Shown here in pieces: positions 45,134-54,380 of a stretch of DNA of 64,000 bases (position 1 is the stretch's first letter; every line of letters starts with the position of its first letter). The notes below the pieces were generated by a model. That model was not told the origin of the DNA and searched no databases. It worked only from the letters and a program-made list of their open reading frames with translations. The stretch comes from Bdellovibrionales bacterium (GTDB taxonomy: Bacteria > Bdellovibrionota > Bdellovibrionia > Bdellovibrionales > Bdellovibrionaceae): NCBI GenBank assembly GCA_005793345.1, contig SXSU01000061.1, positions 1 through 64,000 of the forward strand, read 5' to 3'. The translations under genes were made by a program, and so were the position numbers.

Positions 45134-46522
45134 TCAACTCAGCTCAGTAATAATGGCTTTAGCTTTGCCACTCGCAAATCTCAATTGTATTGAATCATTA
45201 ACTTTAAGTTGTTCCACTGATTTAATAACATCACCTTTTTCAGTTTGCGCAATGGAGTAACCCCGATCAACTACTTTCAAAGGAGACAGAGAATCAAGCA
45301 CTGCCATTTTTTGATAAAGTTTTGATTTGTTCAGTTCCATTCTTTTATTTAAAACAGAAGATAATTTAAAAAGTGCTACTTCAAGACTTGTCTTTTTAGT
45401 TTGCAATAGTTTTTCAGGGGAGATTAAACGTTTTGAAGTTAGTACTAAAATCTCTTTTCTTCGTGATATAAATCTTTGTCCAGCAAATGTTAGACGATTA
45501 TAAAAGTCGTCATTTTTTAAAATTAAATCTTGGATCTTACGTTTAGGATCAATCAATCTATGTGATTTATTATTCAAATTTTGTCTATAAATTTTTAAAG
45601 TTCGATCAATTGAAATTAAAATCATTTTATAGAGGGAGTTAATTTTTTGAGTTAACTCATCTGCACTTTTTGAAACCAATTCTGCAGCTGCGGAAGGGGT
45701 AGGTGCTCTTACATCAGATACAAAATCACAAATCGTAAAATCTATTTCATGTCCCACAGCTGAAATTACTGGAACTTCACTTTTTGCAATTAAGCGAGCT
45801 AATTCTTCATCATTAAAACACCACATATCTTCAATTGAGCCACCGCCGCGTCCAATGATTATAACATCAATATTCGGAATCAGTGTTGAAGCTTTAATAA
45901 AAGCTTCACGAAGCGCAGGGGCAGCGGCCTCTCCTTGTACAATGCAAGGTACAATTGTGACTTCGATACCTCGGGCGCGTCTGCGCAGAATATTCAACAT
46001 ATCTTGAATTGCTGCTCCTGTTGGAGAGGTAACAATCGCAATATGTCGGGGTAGTGGTGGTAAAGGTTTTTTTCGTGAAGGATCAAATAGTCCTTCGTTT
46101 TTTAATTTTACTTTTAATTGTTCGAAAGCTTTTTGAAGAGCCCCTGCGCCAACGGGTTCCATGCTGTCGCAAGTAATTTGATACTCGCCACGAGGTTCGT
46201 ATAGTGTTACTCGTCCATGAATAACAACTTCAAGACCATCGTGAGGTTTAAAACGGAGGCGACTATTATGTCCTTTAAACATGACTGCTCGTATTTGAGA
46301 TTGGGAATCTTTTAAGCTAAAATAAAAATGCCCTGAAGAATGAGCTTTGAAGTTTGAAATTTCTCCCTTTACCCACACATCCATGAATTGAGTTTCTATT
46401 ATGCCACGAATTTTTTTATTAAGTTGTTCTACAGAAAAAAGTGCAACTTGGTTAGTGGTATTGACTTGATCAACACTAATTTGAGAATCAATCGAGTTTT
46501 GAGTCATTAAGTTTTTAACCAT
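45134..46522 (-). CDS. xseA: exodeoxyribonuclease VII large subunit
   Basis: A 462-residue XseA with N-terminal OB-fold (VWVKGEISNFKAHSSGHFYF, about residues 49-68; IHGRVTLYEPRGEYQI), catalytic domain (HIAIVTSPTGAAIQDMLNIL; IIGRGGGSIEDMWCFNDEEL; ISAVGHEIDFTICDFVSDVRAPTPS segments) and a long coiled-coil that binds XseB. Length and motifs are normal. The ATG five codons downstream is an alternative start. Its stop codon lies inside a short tandem repeat of CTCAA/CTCAG units (45121-45147). Confidence 0.95.
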   Translation of the reverse strand: MVKNLMTQNSIDSQISVDQVNTTNQVALFSVEQLNKKIRGIIETQFMDVWVKGEISNFKAHSSGHFYFSLKDSQSQIRAVMFKGHNSRLRFKPHDGLEVVIHGRVTLYEPRGEYQITCDSMEPVGAGALQKAFEQLKVKLKNEGLFDPSRKKPLPPLPRHIAIVTSPTGAAIQDMLNILRRRARGIEVTIVPCIVQGEAAAPALREAFIKASTLIPNIDVIIIGRGGGSIEDMWCFNDEELARLIAKSEVPVISAVGHEIDFTICDFVSDVRAPTPSAAAELVSKSADELTQKINSLYKMILISIDRTLKIYRQNLNNKSHRLIDPKRKIQDLILKNDDFYNRLTFAGQRFISRRKEILVLTSKRLISPEKLLQTKKTSLEVALFKLSSVLNKRMELNKSKLYQKMAVLDSLSPLKVVDRGYSIAQTEKGDVIKSVEQLKVNDSIQLRFASGKAKAIITELS

Positions 46523-46866
46523 TTCTTTTAGTTTGTTAGTAATATTTTAATTTAATTAAAGTAGACATAATCTATTAATAAGCAATTATTCTCTTGTTTG
46601 TTTACTGATCATATAAATTAAATGATTTTAGAATTTGAATAAAAATCTAAAATCAATCCTATTAAGTTATGTTAACGAAAATTTAAAAATACTCTGTAAG
46701 TTAGTTTTAGAAAATAAATTTGGGTATTAATTTTTTCTCAATTTAATTTTTTATTTTTAAGATCGACCTGTTGCGAAAAAATTATTTAGAAATTTTTTGA
46801 TGACAGCATAGTGTTTTGAATGCAGAAATTAGGTTTAATTTAAAAATACAAGAGGTGCTTTTCTTT
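46523..46866. other. intergenic region before the oxidase operon
   Basis: About 340 bp between divergent xseA and the cytochrome c gene. It is very AT-rich and must hold promoters for both. I cannot single out convincing hexamers, and I see no hairpin, repeat or small ORF with support. Confidence 0.4.
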
Positions 46867-47403
46867 ATGTCTGATAATAGTCAAGACTACAATCGTGGTG
46901 GATTTATCGCTTTTATTTTTACAATGGTTTTTGTTGTAAGCTTTTTTATATATTTAATATTTATTCATCCAGGTGTTGATCTCGGTGAGAATGTTAAATC
47001 TGTAGAAAGTGCTATGGCAAAATCTAATGAACCAAAATTTGACATTACAAAAGAAAAGGAGCCTTGGGTTGAAAATGCAAATGTTGCAGCATACGGTGCA
47101 ACTGTATTTCAAACTAACTGCTCAATGTGTCATGGTGAAAAAGGTTTGGGTGATGGGGCTGCTGGCGCTGCGCTAAATCCAAAACCTAGAAATTTGGTTG
47201 AGGGTCAGTGGAAAAATGGAGGTGATTCAATCTCTCTATTTAATACACTTTCAAATGGATTAGCTGGAACTTCAATGCCTGGTTTTGCACAAGTTAAAAA
47301 AGAAGATCGTTGGGCCTTGGTTCAATTTATTAGATCTATCACTAACAATAAAACTCAAGATGATGTTGCTAAATTAAAAACTTTTGGTCCTGAATCAAAA
47401 TAA
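46867..47403 (+). CDS. membrane-anchored monohaem cytochrome c
   Basis: Start set at ATG 46867 (AGAGGTG upstream, MSDNSQDYNRGG); an earlier TTG-type extension is unsupported. The 178-residue product has one N-terminal membrane anchor (FIAFIFTMVFVVSFFIYLIF) and a C-terminal class I cytochrome c domain: haem site CSMCHG (about residue 84), LNPKPRNL and the distal Met in GTSMPGF. It is the first gene of the caa3 oxidase operon and probably passes electrons to subunit II. The SCO gene begins one base after its stop. Confidence 0.85.
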   Translation: MSDNSQDYNRGGFIAFIFTMVFVVSFFIYLIFIHPGVDLGENVKSVESAMAKSNEPKFDITKEKEPWVENANVAAYGATVFQTNCSMCHGEKGLGDGAAGAALNPKPRNLVEGQWKNGGDSISLFNTLSNGLAGTSMPGFAQVKKEDRWALVQFIRSITNNKTQDDVAKLKTFGPESK

Positions 47404-47404
47404 A

Positions 47405-48268
47405 ATGAAACAACAATTAACTTTTACCAAATGTAAAATTGTATTACTTGGAACTTTGCTGGGGTTTAGTTTGAATTCAATCTCAGCTCCAAATTCTATG
47501 ACTCGAGCTGGGCTTCCGGCAAATGAGTCTGTGCAGGCTTTACAGGGAGTGGGTCTTGAATCCCATATTGGTAGAAAAGTTACAACTAGTTTATTTTTTA
47601 AAAATGAAATGGGTGAAAGTGTAACCCTTGGTCAGTTTTTACAGTCTGGTAAACCCATTATTCTTTCCTTAGTATATTATGGATGTAAAAGTTTATGTAA
47701 TTACCATCTTAATGGCTTAACAGAAGGTTTGAGAGGATTAGATTGGTCTGTTGGACAAAAATTTGATGTTGTCGCAATAAGTTTTGATCCAAGAGAAGGT
47801 TCTGATTTAGCAGCTGGCAAAAAACAGTCCTATATGAAGGAATATAATAGACCAGGCACTCAATCTGGCTGGCATTTTTTAACTGCTGATCAAGAAACTA
47901 TTGGGCAAATTACATCTGATGTTGGTTTTAAGTATAAATGGAATGAAGAAATGAATGAATGGTCTCACCCATCGGCAGCAATAATTATATCTCCAGATGG
48001 TACCATTAATAGATACTTGCCTGGAGTATTTTTTCAACCCAATGATATTAGATTAGCTCTCAATGAATCTATGAATGGGCAATTGGGAACTTTTATTGAT
48101 AAATTAGTTTTATTTTGTTTTCGATATGATGAACATAAAAGTAAATATTCCCCCTATGTCATAAATATTATGAAAATTGGTGGCGGCATTACTATTATGA
48201 TTCTTGTATTGTGGTTGGCATCTTTTTGGTGGAAAAATCGTAGAAAACAAAAATTAGTTAAAGTTTAA
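47405..48268 (+). CDS. SCO1/SenC-family copper chaperone
   Basis: A 287-residue protein (start ATG 47405, directly after the cytochrome c stop). Signal sequence CKIVLLGTLLGFSLNSISA; thioredoxin-fold SCO domain with the copper-binding YYGCKSLCNYH (CxxxC) and the conserved His in EWSHPSAAIIISPDG. A C-terminal membrane helix (GGGITIMILVLWLASFWW) anchors it on the periplasmic side. SCO proteins insert copper into the CuA centre of oxidase subunit II, which is the next gene. Confidence 0.9.
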   Translation: MKQQLTFTKCKIVLLGTLLGFSLNSISAPNSMTRAGLPANESVQALQGVGLESHIGRKVTTSLFFKNEMGESVTLGQFLQSGKPIILSLVYYGCKSLCNYHLNGLTEGLRGLDWSVGQKFDVVAISFDPREGSDLAAGKKQSYMKEYNRPGTQSGWHFLTADQETIGQITSDVGFKYKWNEEMNEWSHPSAAIIISPDGTINRYLPGVFFQPNDIRLALNESMNGQLGTFIDKLVLFCFRYDEHKSKYSPYVINIMKIGGGITIMILVLWLASFWWKNRRKQKLVKV

Positions 48269-48298
48269 TTAAGTTAAAAAGTATAAGGGGTATTGTAC

Positions 48299-49267
48299 AT
48301 GTTGTGGTGGTTATCGATAGCTAATGCAGGTTCATCATTTGCACCAGTTCAGGCAACGCAAATTGCGGCAGATTGGGATAATCTGTACAAATTTTTATTA
48401 GCAGCAAGTTTTATATCTTGTGTAATTCTACTTGGTGGTATGGTTTATTTTGTCACTAAATATAGAAGAAAAACAGATAAAGATAAAACAGCTTATATTT
48501 CTCATAACTCATTTTTAGAATTTTTGTGGAGTTTTATTCCACTAGTAATTTTTCTAGGAGTTTTTGCGTGGGGATGGTCGATTTATCATAACATGCGAAA
48601 TATGCCTAAAGATGCCTTAGAAGTTCATGTCTATGGTAAACAATGGGATTGGACTTTTGAATATAAAAGTGGAAAAAAAGCTTATTCTTCAAATAACGAA
48701 CCATTAGTAGTTCCAGTTGGAAAGCCAGTTCGTTTAATAATGACATCATCAGATGTTATTCATAGTTTCTTTGTTCCAAGTTTTAGAATTAAGCAAGACG
48801 TGGTTCCTGGCCGTTATACTAATTTGTGGTTTCAAGCAGAAAAAATGGGTGAGTTTCATATTTTTTGTACTGAATATTGTGGTTTTAGTCACTCTGCAAT
48901 GTTGGGAAAAATTAAAGTCGTTTCAGTTGAAGATTATGAAAAATGGATTGCTGAAACTGATGCTAGTCAATTATCAGGGGTAGAATTAGGTGCAAAATTA
49001 TACAACCAAAAAGGTTGTGTTGCTTGTCACTCACTTGATGGGTCTCCTAAAGTGGGCCCTACATTTAAAGGGTTATTTTCTAAGGCTGAAAATCTTGAAG
49101 ATGGTTCAACTGTTAATGTTGATGAAAATTATTTACGTGAATCTGTTGTTAATCCAAATGTTAAAATTGTTAAAGGATTTCCAAAAGGGGTAATGCCTGC
49201 ATTTCAAGGGCAAGTTTCAGAAGAAGAGTTAACTGGAATAATTGAATTTATTAAAGGTCAAAAATAA
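48299..49267 (+). CDS. ctaC: caa3-type cytochrome c oxidase subunit II with cytochrome c domain
   Basis: A 322-residue subunit starting at ATG 48299. Two membrane helices (FLLAASFISCVILLGGMVYF; FLEFLWSFIPLVIFLGVFAW), a cupredoxin domain with CuA ligands (DVIHSFFVP for the first His; CTEYCGFSHSAM for Cys, Glu, Cys, His and Met), then a fused C-terminal cytochrome c with CVACHS and Met in GVMPAF. The fusion defines caa3-type oxidases, which take electrons directly from cytochrome c or the bc1 complex. Confidence 0.95.
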   Translation: MLWWLSIANAGSSFAPVQATQIAADWDNLYKFLLAASFISCVILLGGMVYFVTKYRRKTDKDKTAYISHNSFLEFLWSFIPLVIFLGVFAWGWSIYHNMRNMPKDALEVHVYGKQWDWTFEYKSGKKAYSSNNEPLVVPVGKPVRLIMTSSDVIHSFFVPSFRIKQDVVPGRYTNLWFQAEKMGEFHIFCTEYCGFSHSAMLGKIKVVSVEDYEKWIAETDASQLSGVELGAKLYNQKGCVACHSLDGSPKVGPTFKGLFSKAENLEDGSTVNVDENYLRESVVNPNVKIVKGFPKGVMPAFQGQVSEEELTGIIEFIKGQK

Positions 49268-49280
49268 AAAGGAAATAAAA

Positions 49281-50870
49281 ATGGCGGCAGCAACAAGCTC
49301 AGGAAAAAATTATATTAATGAATTTTCTGGTTTAAAATCATGGTTCTTTTCTCTGGATCATAAAAGAATTGCTATTCTTTACATGTATTCAGTTTGTACT
49401 TTCTTTTTAGTTGGAGGACTTTTTGCTCTTTTAGTTCGAACCGAACTGTTTACTCCAGGTAAAACAATTGTTGAAGCTGGGACTTATAATCAGTTCATGA
49501 CGTATCATGGAGCTATCATGGTATTTATGGTTATTATACCTGGAATTCCTGCAATTTTAGGAAACTTTTTTCTTCCAATACATATTGGAGCAAAAGATGT
49601 GGCTTTTCCTAGAATTAATTTATTAAGTTGGTATTTATTTATGTTTGGAGCTTTATTAGCAGTTTCAACATTGTTTACAGGAAGAGTTGATACTGGTTGG
49701 ACTTTTTATACTCCATACAGTATTAAGACTCAGGCTTCTACAGTTACAATGGTAGTAGCTGCATTTATCATGGGGATGTCATCAGTTGTTACTGGTTTAA
49801 ATTTTATAGCAACAATTCATACATTAAGAGCCCCTGGGATGACTATGAATAGAATGCCCCTTTTTTGCTGGGCGATCTATGCTACTTCAATATTACAAGT
49901 TCTTGCAACTCCAGTTTTAGGTATTACTCTTTTACTTTTAGTTGCAGAAAAAGTTTTAGGAATTGGAATATTTGATGCTTCACTTGGTGGGGACCCAGTG
50001 TTGTTTCAACATTTTTTCTGGTTTTATTCCCATCCAGCAGTTTATATTATGATTTTACCGGCAATGGGTATCATTAGCGAAGTTATCACAACTTTTTCAA
50101 GAAAAACAATTTTTGGATATACAGCAATTGCTTATTCAAGTTTAGGTATTGCTGCAGTTAGCTTCTTCGTATGGGGTCACCATATGTATGTAAGTGGACA
50201 ATCAGAAGTGGCTGGAATTTTATTTTCATTTTTGACCATGTTAGTAGGGGTTCCAACTGCAATTAAAATGTTTAACTGGGTTGCGACACTTTATAAAGGT
50301 TCAATACAATTTAGAGCTCCAATGTTATATGCATTAGGTTTTTTATTTTTATTTGCAATCGGTGGAGTAACTGGGATCATGCTGGCAACAATCGGTATTG
50401 ATGTTCACTTTCATGATACTTACTTTGTGGTAGCTCACTTTCACTACGTGATGGTCGGTGGTGTATTAATGGCATTAATGGCAGGTATGTTTTACTGGGT
50501 TCCAAAAATGTTTGGAAGAATGTACAATGAAGGATGGGCTCGTCTATCTTTTATATTTACCTTCATTGGATTTAACGTAACATTTTTTCCCCAATTTATT
50601 TTAGGCGCAAATGGTATGCCTCGAAGATATTTTGATTATATTCCTGCATTTACATCATTGAATCAAATTTCAACTTTAGGTTCATACATGATTGGAATAG
50701 GGATGATCATTGGTATAATAACAATAATTAGAGCCATCAAATGTGGTGAATTAGCTCCTGCAAATCCATGGGGTGCAAAGACATTGGAGTGGACAATTAG
50801 TTCTCCACCTCCACATCACAACTTTGATGTAGAACCAACAATTACAGCGGGGCCATATGAGTACAGATAG
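49281..50870 (+). CDS. ctaD: cytochrome c oxidase subunit I
   Basis: A 529-residue haem-copper oxidase subunit starting at ATG 49281 (AAGGAAAT upstream). Twelve membrane helices; haem a ligand in YHGAIMVF, CuB ligands in WFYSHPAVY and WGHHMYVSG, cross-linked Tyr after SHPAVY, and the haem pair in HFHYVMVGG. WFYSHPAVY has Tyr-Ser in place of the helix VI Glu, the mark of the A2 subfamily of haem-copper oxidases. It overlaps subunit III by 14 bases. Confidence 0.96.
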   Translation: MAAATSSGKNYINEFSGLKSWFFSLDHKRIAILYMYSVCTFFLVGGLFALLVRTELFTPGKTIVEAGTYNQFMTYHGAIMVFMVIIPGIPAILGNFFLPIHIGAKDVAFPRINLLSWYLFMFGALLAVSTLFTGRVDTGWTFYTPYSIKTQASTVTMVVAAFIMGMSSVVTGLNFIATIHTLRAPGMTMNRMPLFCWAIYATSILQVLATPVLGITLLLLVAEKVLGIGIFDASLGGDPVLFQHFFWFYSHPAVYIMILPAMGIISEVITTFSRKTIFGYTAIAYSSLGIAAVSFFVWGHHMYVSGQSEVAGILFSFLTMLVGVPTAIKMFNWVATLYKGSIQFRAPMLYALGFLFLFAIGGVTGIMLATIGIDVHFHDTYFVVAHFHYVMVGGVLMALMAGMFYWVPKMFGRMYNEGWARLSFIFTFIGFNVTFFPQFILGANGMPRRYFDYIPAFTSLNQISTLGSYMIGIGMIIGIITIIRAIKCGELAPANPWGAKTLEWTISSPPPHHNFDVEPTITAGPYEYR

Positions 50871-51525
50871 TCACGGACACGGACATGTAGCAGCTGGTGA
50901 ACATCATTTTGCTCACCATTTTAAAAGTGCACAGCATGAATATGAAGCAAGTAAACAAGGAATTTGGTTGTTTATGGCAACTGAAATTTTAATGTTTGGT
51001 GCAATATTTGTTGCCTATGCAATTTTTCACTCTTTATATCCAGATATGTTTGCAGAAGGTGCTAGTCATTTAAATTGGAAGATGGGTTTTACTAATACTT
51101 TAGTTTTAATTTTTAGCTCATTTACAATGGCACTTGGGATTTTTTACTGTCAAAAAAATGATAAAAAGAAAGCTGTTTTAAGTTTAGTAGTAACTTTACT
51201 TTGTGGCGCAACTTTTATGGTAATCAAATATTTTGAATACCAACACAAATTTCATTTAGGTATATTTCCAGGTAAATGGTTCGCTTATACAGAAGCAAAA
51301 CATTCTAATCTAGCTCTGTATTTTTCATTTTATTTTGTTATGTCTGGTTTACATGGTCTTCATGTTTTAATTGGTATGGGATTAATCACTTGGGTATTAA
51401 TTCGTACAATAAAGGGTGAATTTAGTTCTAGTTTTTATACTCCAGTTGAGGGTGTTGGACTTTTTTGGCACATTGTTGATTTAATTTGGATTTATTTATT
51501 TCCAATTCTTTATTTAATTGGATAG
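50857..51525 (+). CDS. ctaE: cytochrome c oxidase subunit III
   Basis: A 222-residue membrane protein with a His-rich N-terminus (DSHGHGHVAAGEHHFAHHF) and five hydrophobic helices. Family marks include KQGIWLFMATEILMFGAIFV, FYFVMSGLHGLHVLIGM (the conserved G-x-H-x-x-H-V segment) and WHIVDLIWIYLFP. This is the short five-helix form usual for caa3/bo-type enzymes. Subunit III supports stability and the D-pathway of subunit I. Confidence 0.95.
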   Translation: MSTDSHGHGHVAAGEHHFAHHFKSAQHEYEASKQGIWLFMATEILMFGAIFVAYAIFHSLYPDMFAEGASHLNWKMGFTNTLVLIFSSFTMALGIFYCQKNDKKKAVLSLVVTLLCGATFMVIKYFEYQHKFHLGIFPGKWFAYTEAKHSNLALYFSFYFVMSGLHGLHVLIGMGLITWVLIRTIKGEFSSSFYTPVEGVGLFWHIVDLIWIYLFPILYLIG

Positions 51526-51557
51526 TCTTAACAAGGATACGAAAAGGAGAATTTGAA

Positions 51558-51869
51558 ATGTCTCATGGGAATGAACATAATCACGTAACACCATTTAGCA
51601 CCTACATGAATGTATTTTTAGCTTTAGTTGTTTTAACAATTTTAACAGTTGTTTTTCACGTATTGCATTTAGGTGCTCTAGCAGCTCCCATTGCATTTAT
51701 TATTGCAACAACAAAAGCCTATTTTGTAATGGCGTATTTTATGCATTTAAAACATGATTCAGCTATTAATAAAGGAATTTTTGCAACTGCATTTTTCTTT
51801 GTGGCTCTTCTTTTTGTTATTTGTGCATTAGATATAGCAACTCGAATTAAAGTTATTAGTACTTTATAA
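51558..51869 (+). CDS. ctaF: cytochrome c oxidase subunit IV
   Basis: A 103-residue protein starting at ATG 51558 behind AAGGAG; upstream in-frame codons overlap ctaE and are not used. Three membrane helices (YMNVFLALVVLTILTVVFHV; AAPIAFIIATTKAYFVMAYF; GIFATAFFFVALLFVICAL) with the subunit IV signature AYFVMAYFMHLKHD. The N-terminus is His-rich (HGNEHNHV). It belongs to the prokaryotic COX IV family that completes the oxidase. Confidence 0.9.
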   Translation: MSHGNEHNHVTPFSTYMNVFLALVVLTILTVVFHVLHLGALAAPIAFIIATTKAYFVMAYFMHLKHDSAINKGIFATAFFFVALLFVICALDIATRIKVISTL

Positions 51870-51892
51870 TTTTTTAATGTATACACTAATAC

Positions 51893-52771
51893 ATGTTAAA
51901 AGCTTATTTTGATCTCACAAAAATTGGGATCGTTATTTTTGTGATTTTATCAGGGGTAGCAGGTTATGTTACCTCTTTTTCAGTGGAATCTGTATTTGAT
52001 GGTTTTCATTTGGGCCTAGTCCTTGCTGGGCTATATTTTTTAAGTTCTGGCAGTTTAGCCTTAAATCAGTATCAAGAAATTCAACTTGATAGTAAAATGA
52101 AACGAACTTCCAGTCGCCCCATTGCTGCAGGAAAATTAAATCCAATTTTTGCTTTGATAATAAGTATTAATTTTATCTTTTTGGGACTTTTATTTTTAGC
52201 ATTTATTTCTTTAGAGTCATTTATTTTGGGTGTCTTAACTATAATTCTCTATAACGGTATTTATACATATTATTGGAAACCAAAATGGGTATATGGGGCG
52301 ATTCCTGGTGCAATCCCAGGTGCTTTACCAGTTACAATTGCATATGCCGCTAACGATTCAAATATTTTTAAGGGCGATTCAGTTTATTTATTTTTAATTT
52401 TATTTTTATGGCAAATTCCACATTTTTGGGTTTTAGCTCTAAAATACAAAGATGACTATGCCCAAGGCGGAGTCCCCGTATTACCATCAATGGTGCCCAT
52501 TGAAAAAACTTTTCAACAAATTATTATATATACGATTTTATATATTGCTGTTGCCATAGCATCACCATGGTTTGTGCATACAAGCTTTTTTTATTTAATT
52601 TTTGTATTACCATTTGTCTTTTTTATTATAAAGTCACTCATAACATATGTAAAATCATCAGCTCAACAGTGGATGTCTTTTTTTATGTGGCTTAATTTTA
52701 GTATGCTGACATTTTTATTTGTCCCCATTTTTGACCGTTGGAAGTTAATTTTAAGTGCCTTTGAAAAATAG
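51893..52771 (+). CDS. ctaB: protohaem IX farnesyltransferase (haem O synthase)
   Basis: A 292-residue UbiA-family membrane prenyltransferase that adds farnesyl to haem b. The first Asp motif is altered in form but recognisable (NQYQEIQLDSKMKRTSSRP, about residues 60-79) and the second is YKDDYAQGGVPVLP; WQIPHFWVLALKYK is a haem O synthase signature. About eight membrane helices. Farnesyl diphosphate would come from IspA. No haem A synthase (ctaA) is in the window, so whether haem O or A is inserted is open. Confidence 0.93.
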   Translation: MLKAYFDLTKIGIVIFVILSGVAGYVTSFSVESVFDGFHLGLVLAGLYFLSSGSLALNQYQEIQLDSKMKRTSSRPIAAGKLNPIFALIISINFIFLGLLFLAFISLESFILGVLTIILYNGIYTYYWKPKWVYGAIPGAIPGALPVTIAYAANDSNIFKGDSVYLFLILFLWQIPHFWVLALKYKDDYAQGGVPVLPSMVPIEKTFQQIIIYTILYIAVAIASPWFVHTSFFYLIFVLPFVFFIIKSLITYVKSSAQQWMSFFMWLNFSMLTFLFVPIFDRWKLILSAFEK

Positions 52772-52779
52772 AGGTTTCA

Positions 52780-53451
52780 ATGTTTCGATTTAATTTTACG
52801 TTTATTATTTTATTTTTGAATTTGGTTTCTTTTTTGTTTTCATTATCACTATCAGCGGCAAAATCTGATCCAGCCAATCTTGATAAAGTTATGAAAAATT
52901 ACAAACAAGCAGATACAGTCATTCTTGATGTTCGTAAAACTGTAAAGAGCGAAATCTTAGATAAAGAAACAGTTTATAAGGGAGTCATTCGTTTTTCAAA
53001 GGGCAAATTGCATTGGACGAATGAAGAACCAAGTAAAAGTTTAATTATTTATGATGGATCAATATTATGGTCGATTCAATATCCACCGGCTGAGTTCAAA
53101 TCACCACCACAAGTTGCAAAAACAAAACTCAAAAAAGGAAAATCATCACCATTAGTACTAACTTCATTATTAGGTGATAAACCTCTCAAAAAATATTTTG
53201 AAGTTGCCCCAGATAATATTGACGGAATTTATCAAACTTTTAAATTAAAAGAGATAAAAAATACTCTAGGTGTAAAAGACATTTTATTAACCATAGACAC
53301 CAAGCTTGATAGATTAGTTAAGCTTCAATATATCGATGAAGTAGAAAACTTAACTAAGCTTGAGTTTCGAGGGACACAATTTAATGAGGTAATCAAACCA
53401 ACTATGTTTTCTTTTAAACCACCTAAAGGAATAACTGTTCAAGAATATTAA
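52780..53451 (+). CDS. lolA: LolA-like outer-membrane lipoprotein carrier
   Basis: A 223-residue periplasmic protein with signal peptide (FIILFLNLVSFLFSLSLSAA) and the LolA/LolB half-barrel pattern: KVMKNYKQADTVILDVRKTV, GVIRFSKGKLHWTNEEPSKS (G-x-x-x-F-x-P/K-G-x-x-x-W), YDGSILWSIQYPP, LTSLLGDKP and LEFRGTQFN near the end. LolA takes lipoproteins from LolCDE to the outer membrane. It starts nine bases after ctaB and may share its transcript, with an AGAGG site of its own. Confidence 0.85.
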   Translation: MFRFNFTFIILFLNLVSFLFSLSLSAAKSDPANLDKVMKNYKQADTVILDVRKTVKSEILDKETVYKGVIRFSKGKLHWTNEEPSKSLIIYDGSILWSIQYPPAEFKSPPQVAKTKLKKGKSSPLVLTSLLGDKPLKKYFEVAPDNIDGIYQTFKLKEIKNTLGVKDILLTIDTKLDRLVKLQYIDEVENLTKLEFRGTQFNEVIKPTMFSFKPPKGITVQEY

Positions 53452-53496
53452 AAACAGTTTATGATTTTGATTCAAAATTAAGATTAGGAAGTCATC

Positions 53497-53895
53497 ATGC
53501 AAACTAAGCCTTATATTATTGAAGGAAATATTGATATTTCACCATTGTTAATGGCTTATGATCAATTTCATGAAGCCTTAAAAATTGCAAAATCAGATTT
53601 AGAAAAGGCTGGAGTTATTCAGTATTTTGAATTTACTTATGAGTTAGCTTGGAAATCTTTAAAAAGGATTCTTGTGTTTAGAGGAAAGGATTTAAATAGT
53701 CCAAGGCCTATTTTTCGTGAGGCGGCTCTTGAAAATTTAATTTAGAACCCTGAATTATGGTTTGATTTCACTAGTGACCGCAATAGAACTGATCACACCT
53801 ATAATAGGTTGGTTGCAAATTCAATTTTTAATGATCTTCATTTATTTGATACCGAAATGGAAAAGTTAATACAAAAACTAAAGGCCTTGAAGTGA
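53497..53895 (+). pseudogene. HEPN (HI0074-family) toxin gene with in-frame TAG
   Basis: The frame opens with AGGAAG before the ATG and encodes HI0074-type sequence (GVIQYFEFTYELAWKSLKRI, SPRPIFREAALENLI) but meets TAG at 53743-53745 (codon 83). The same frame then continues with NPELWFDFTSDRNRTDHTYN to TGA at 53893-53895. RNRTDHTY is a perfect RX4HXY HEPN nuclease motif, so the stop removes the active site. Full length would be about 132 residues. It overlaps the nucleotidyltransferase start. A recent nonsense mutation is the simplest reading. Confidence 0.85.
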
Positions 53896-54188
53896 GCTTA
53901 TTCCAATTATCTGAAAAACACTTTGATATAGTTAAAGATATATTAAGGCAATTTGAATTAAATGAATGTACCTTTATTTTTGGATCTCGTGCTAAGGGGA
54001 CTGCGGAAAAATTTTCAGATCTAGATATTTGCCTGAAGAAGAAAATAGAAAAAACAGAATTTAGAAAAATAGTTGATGCATTTGAAGACTCTGATCTTCC
54101 CATTAAGGTTGATGTAATATTATGGGATGAAATTGATGATAATTTTAAAAACCATATTATAAAAGATATGGTACTATTTAAAAGATAA
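53892..54188 (+). CDS. MNT-domain minimal nucleotidyltransferase (antitoxin of a HEPN-MNT pair)
   Basis: A 98-residue protein with the minimal nucleotidyltransferase signature FGSRAKGTAEKFSDLDI (GSxxxG...SDxD at about residues 31-46) and a third acidic residue in IKVDVILWDE. Partners of this type transfer AMP to the Tyr of the HEPN RX4HXY motif and so neutralise the toxin. GTG start overlaps the HEPN stop. The gene looks intact although its toxin is broken. Confidence 0.85.
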   Translation: MSLFQLSEKHFDIVKDILRQFELNECTFIFGSRAKGTAEKFSDLDICLKKKIEKTEFRKIVDAFEDSDLPIKVDVILWDEIDDNFKNHIIKDMVLFKR

Positions 54189-54380
54189 CTAATCATGTTT
54201 TTGTTATTAATTACAAATACTTAGATAATGGATAGAGTAATTAACTAAGGTCTTCTTTCATGTTTTTCTTAAAAAGACTACATTTATTATAATTTTAATT
54301 TCTTTTTTTAAACGATTTTGGTACTGATTTCGTATTATTGGGTGATAAAACTCACCTTCAATCTAAGAAAGTAAGGGTGT

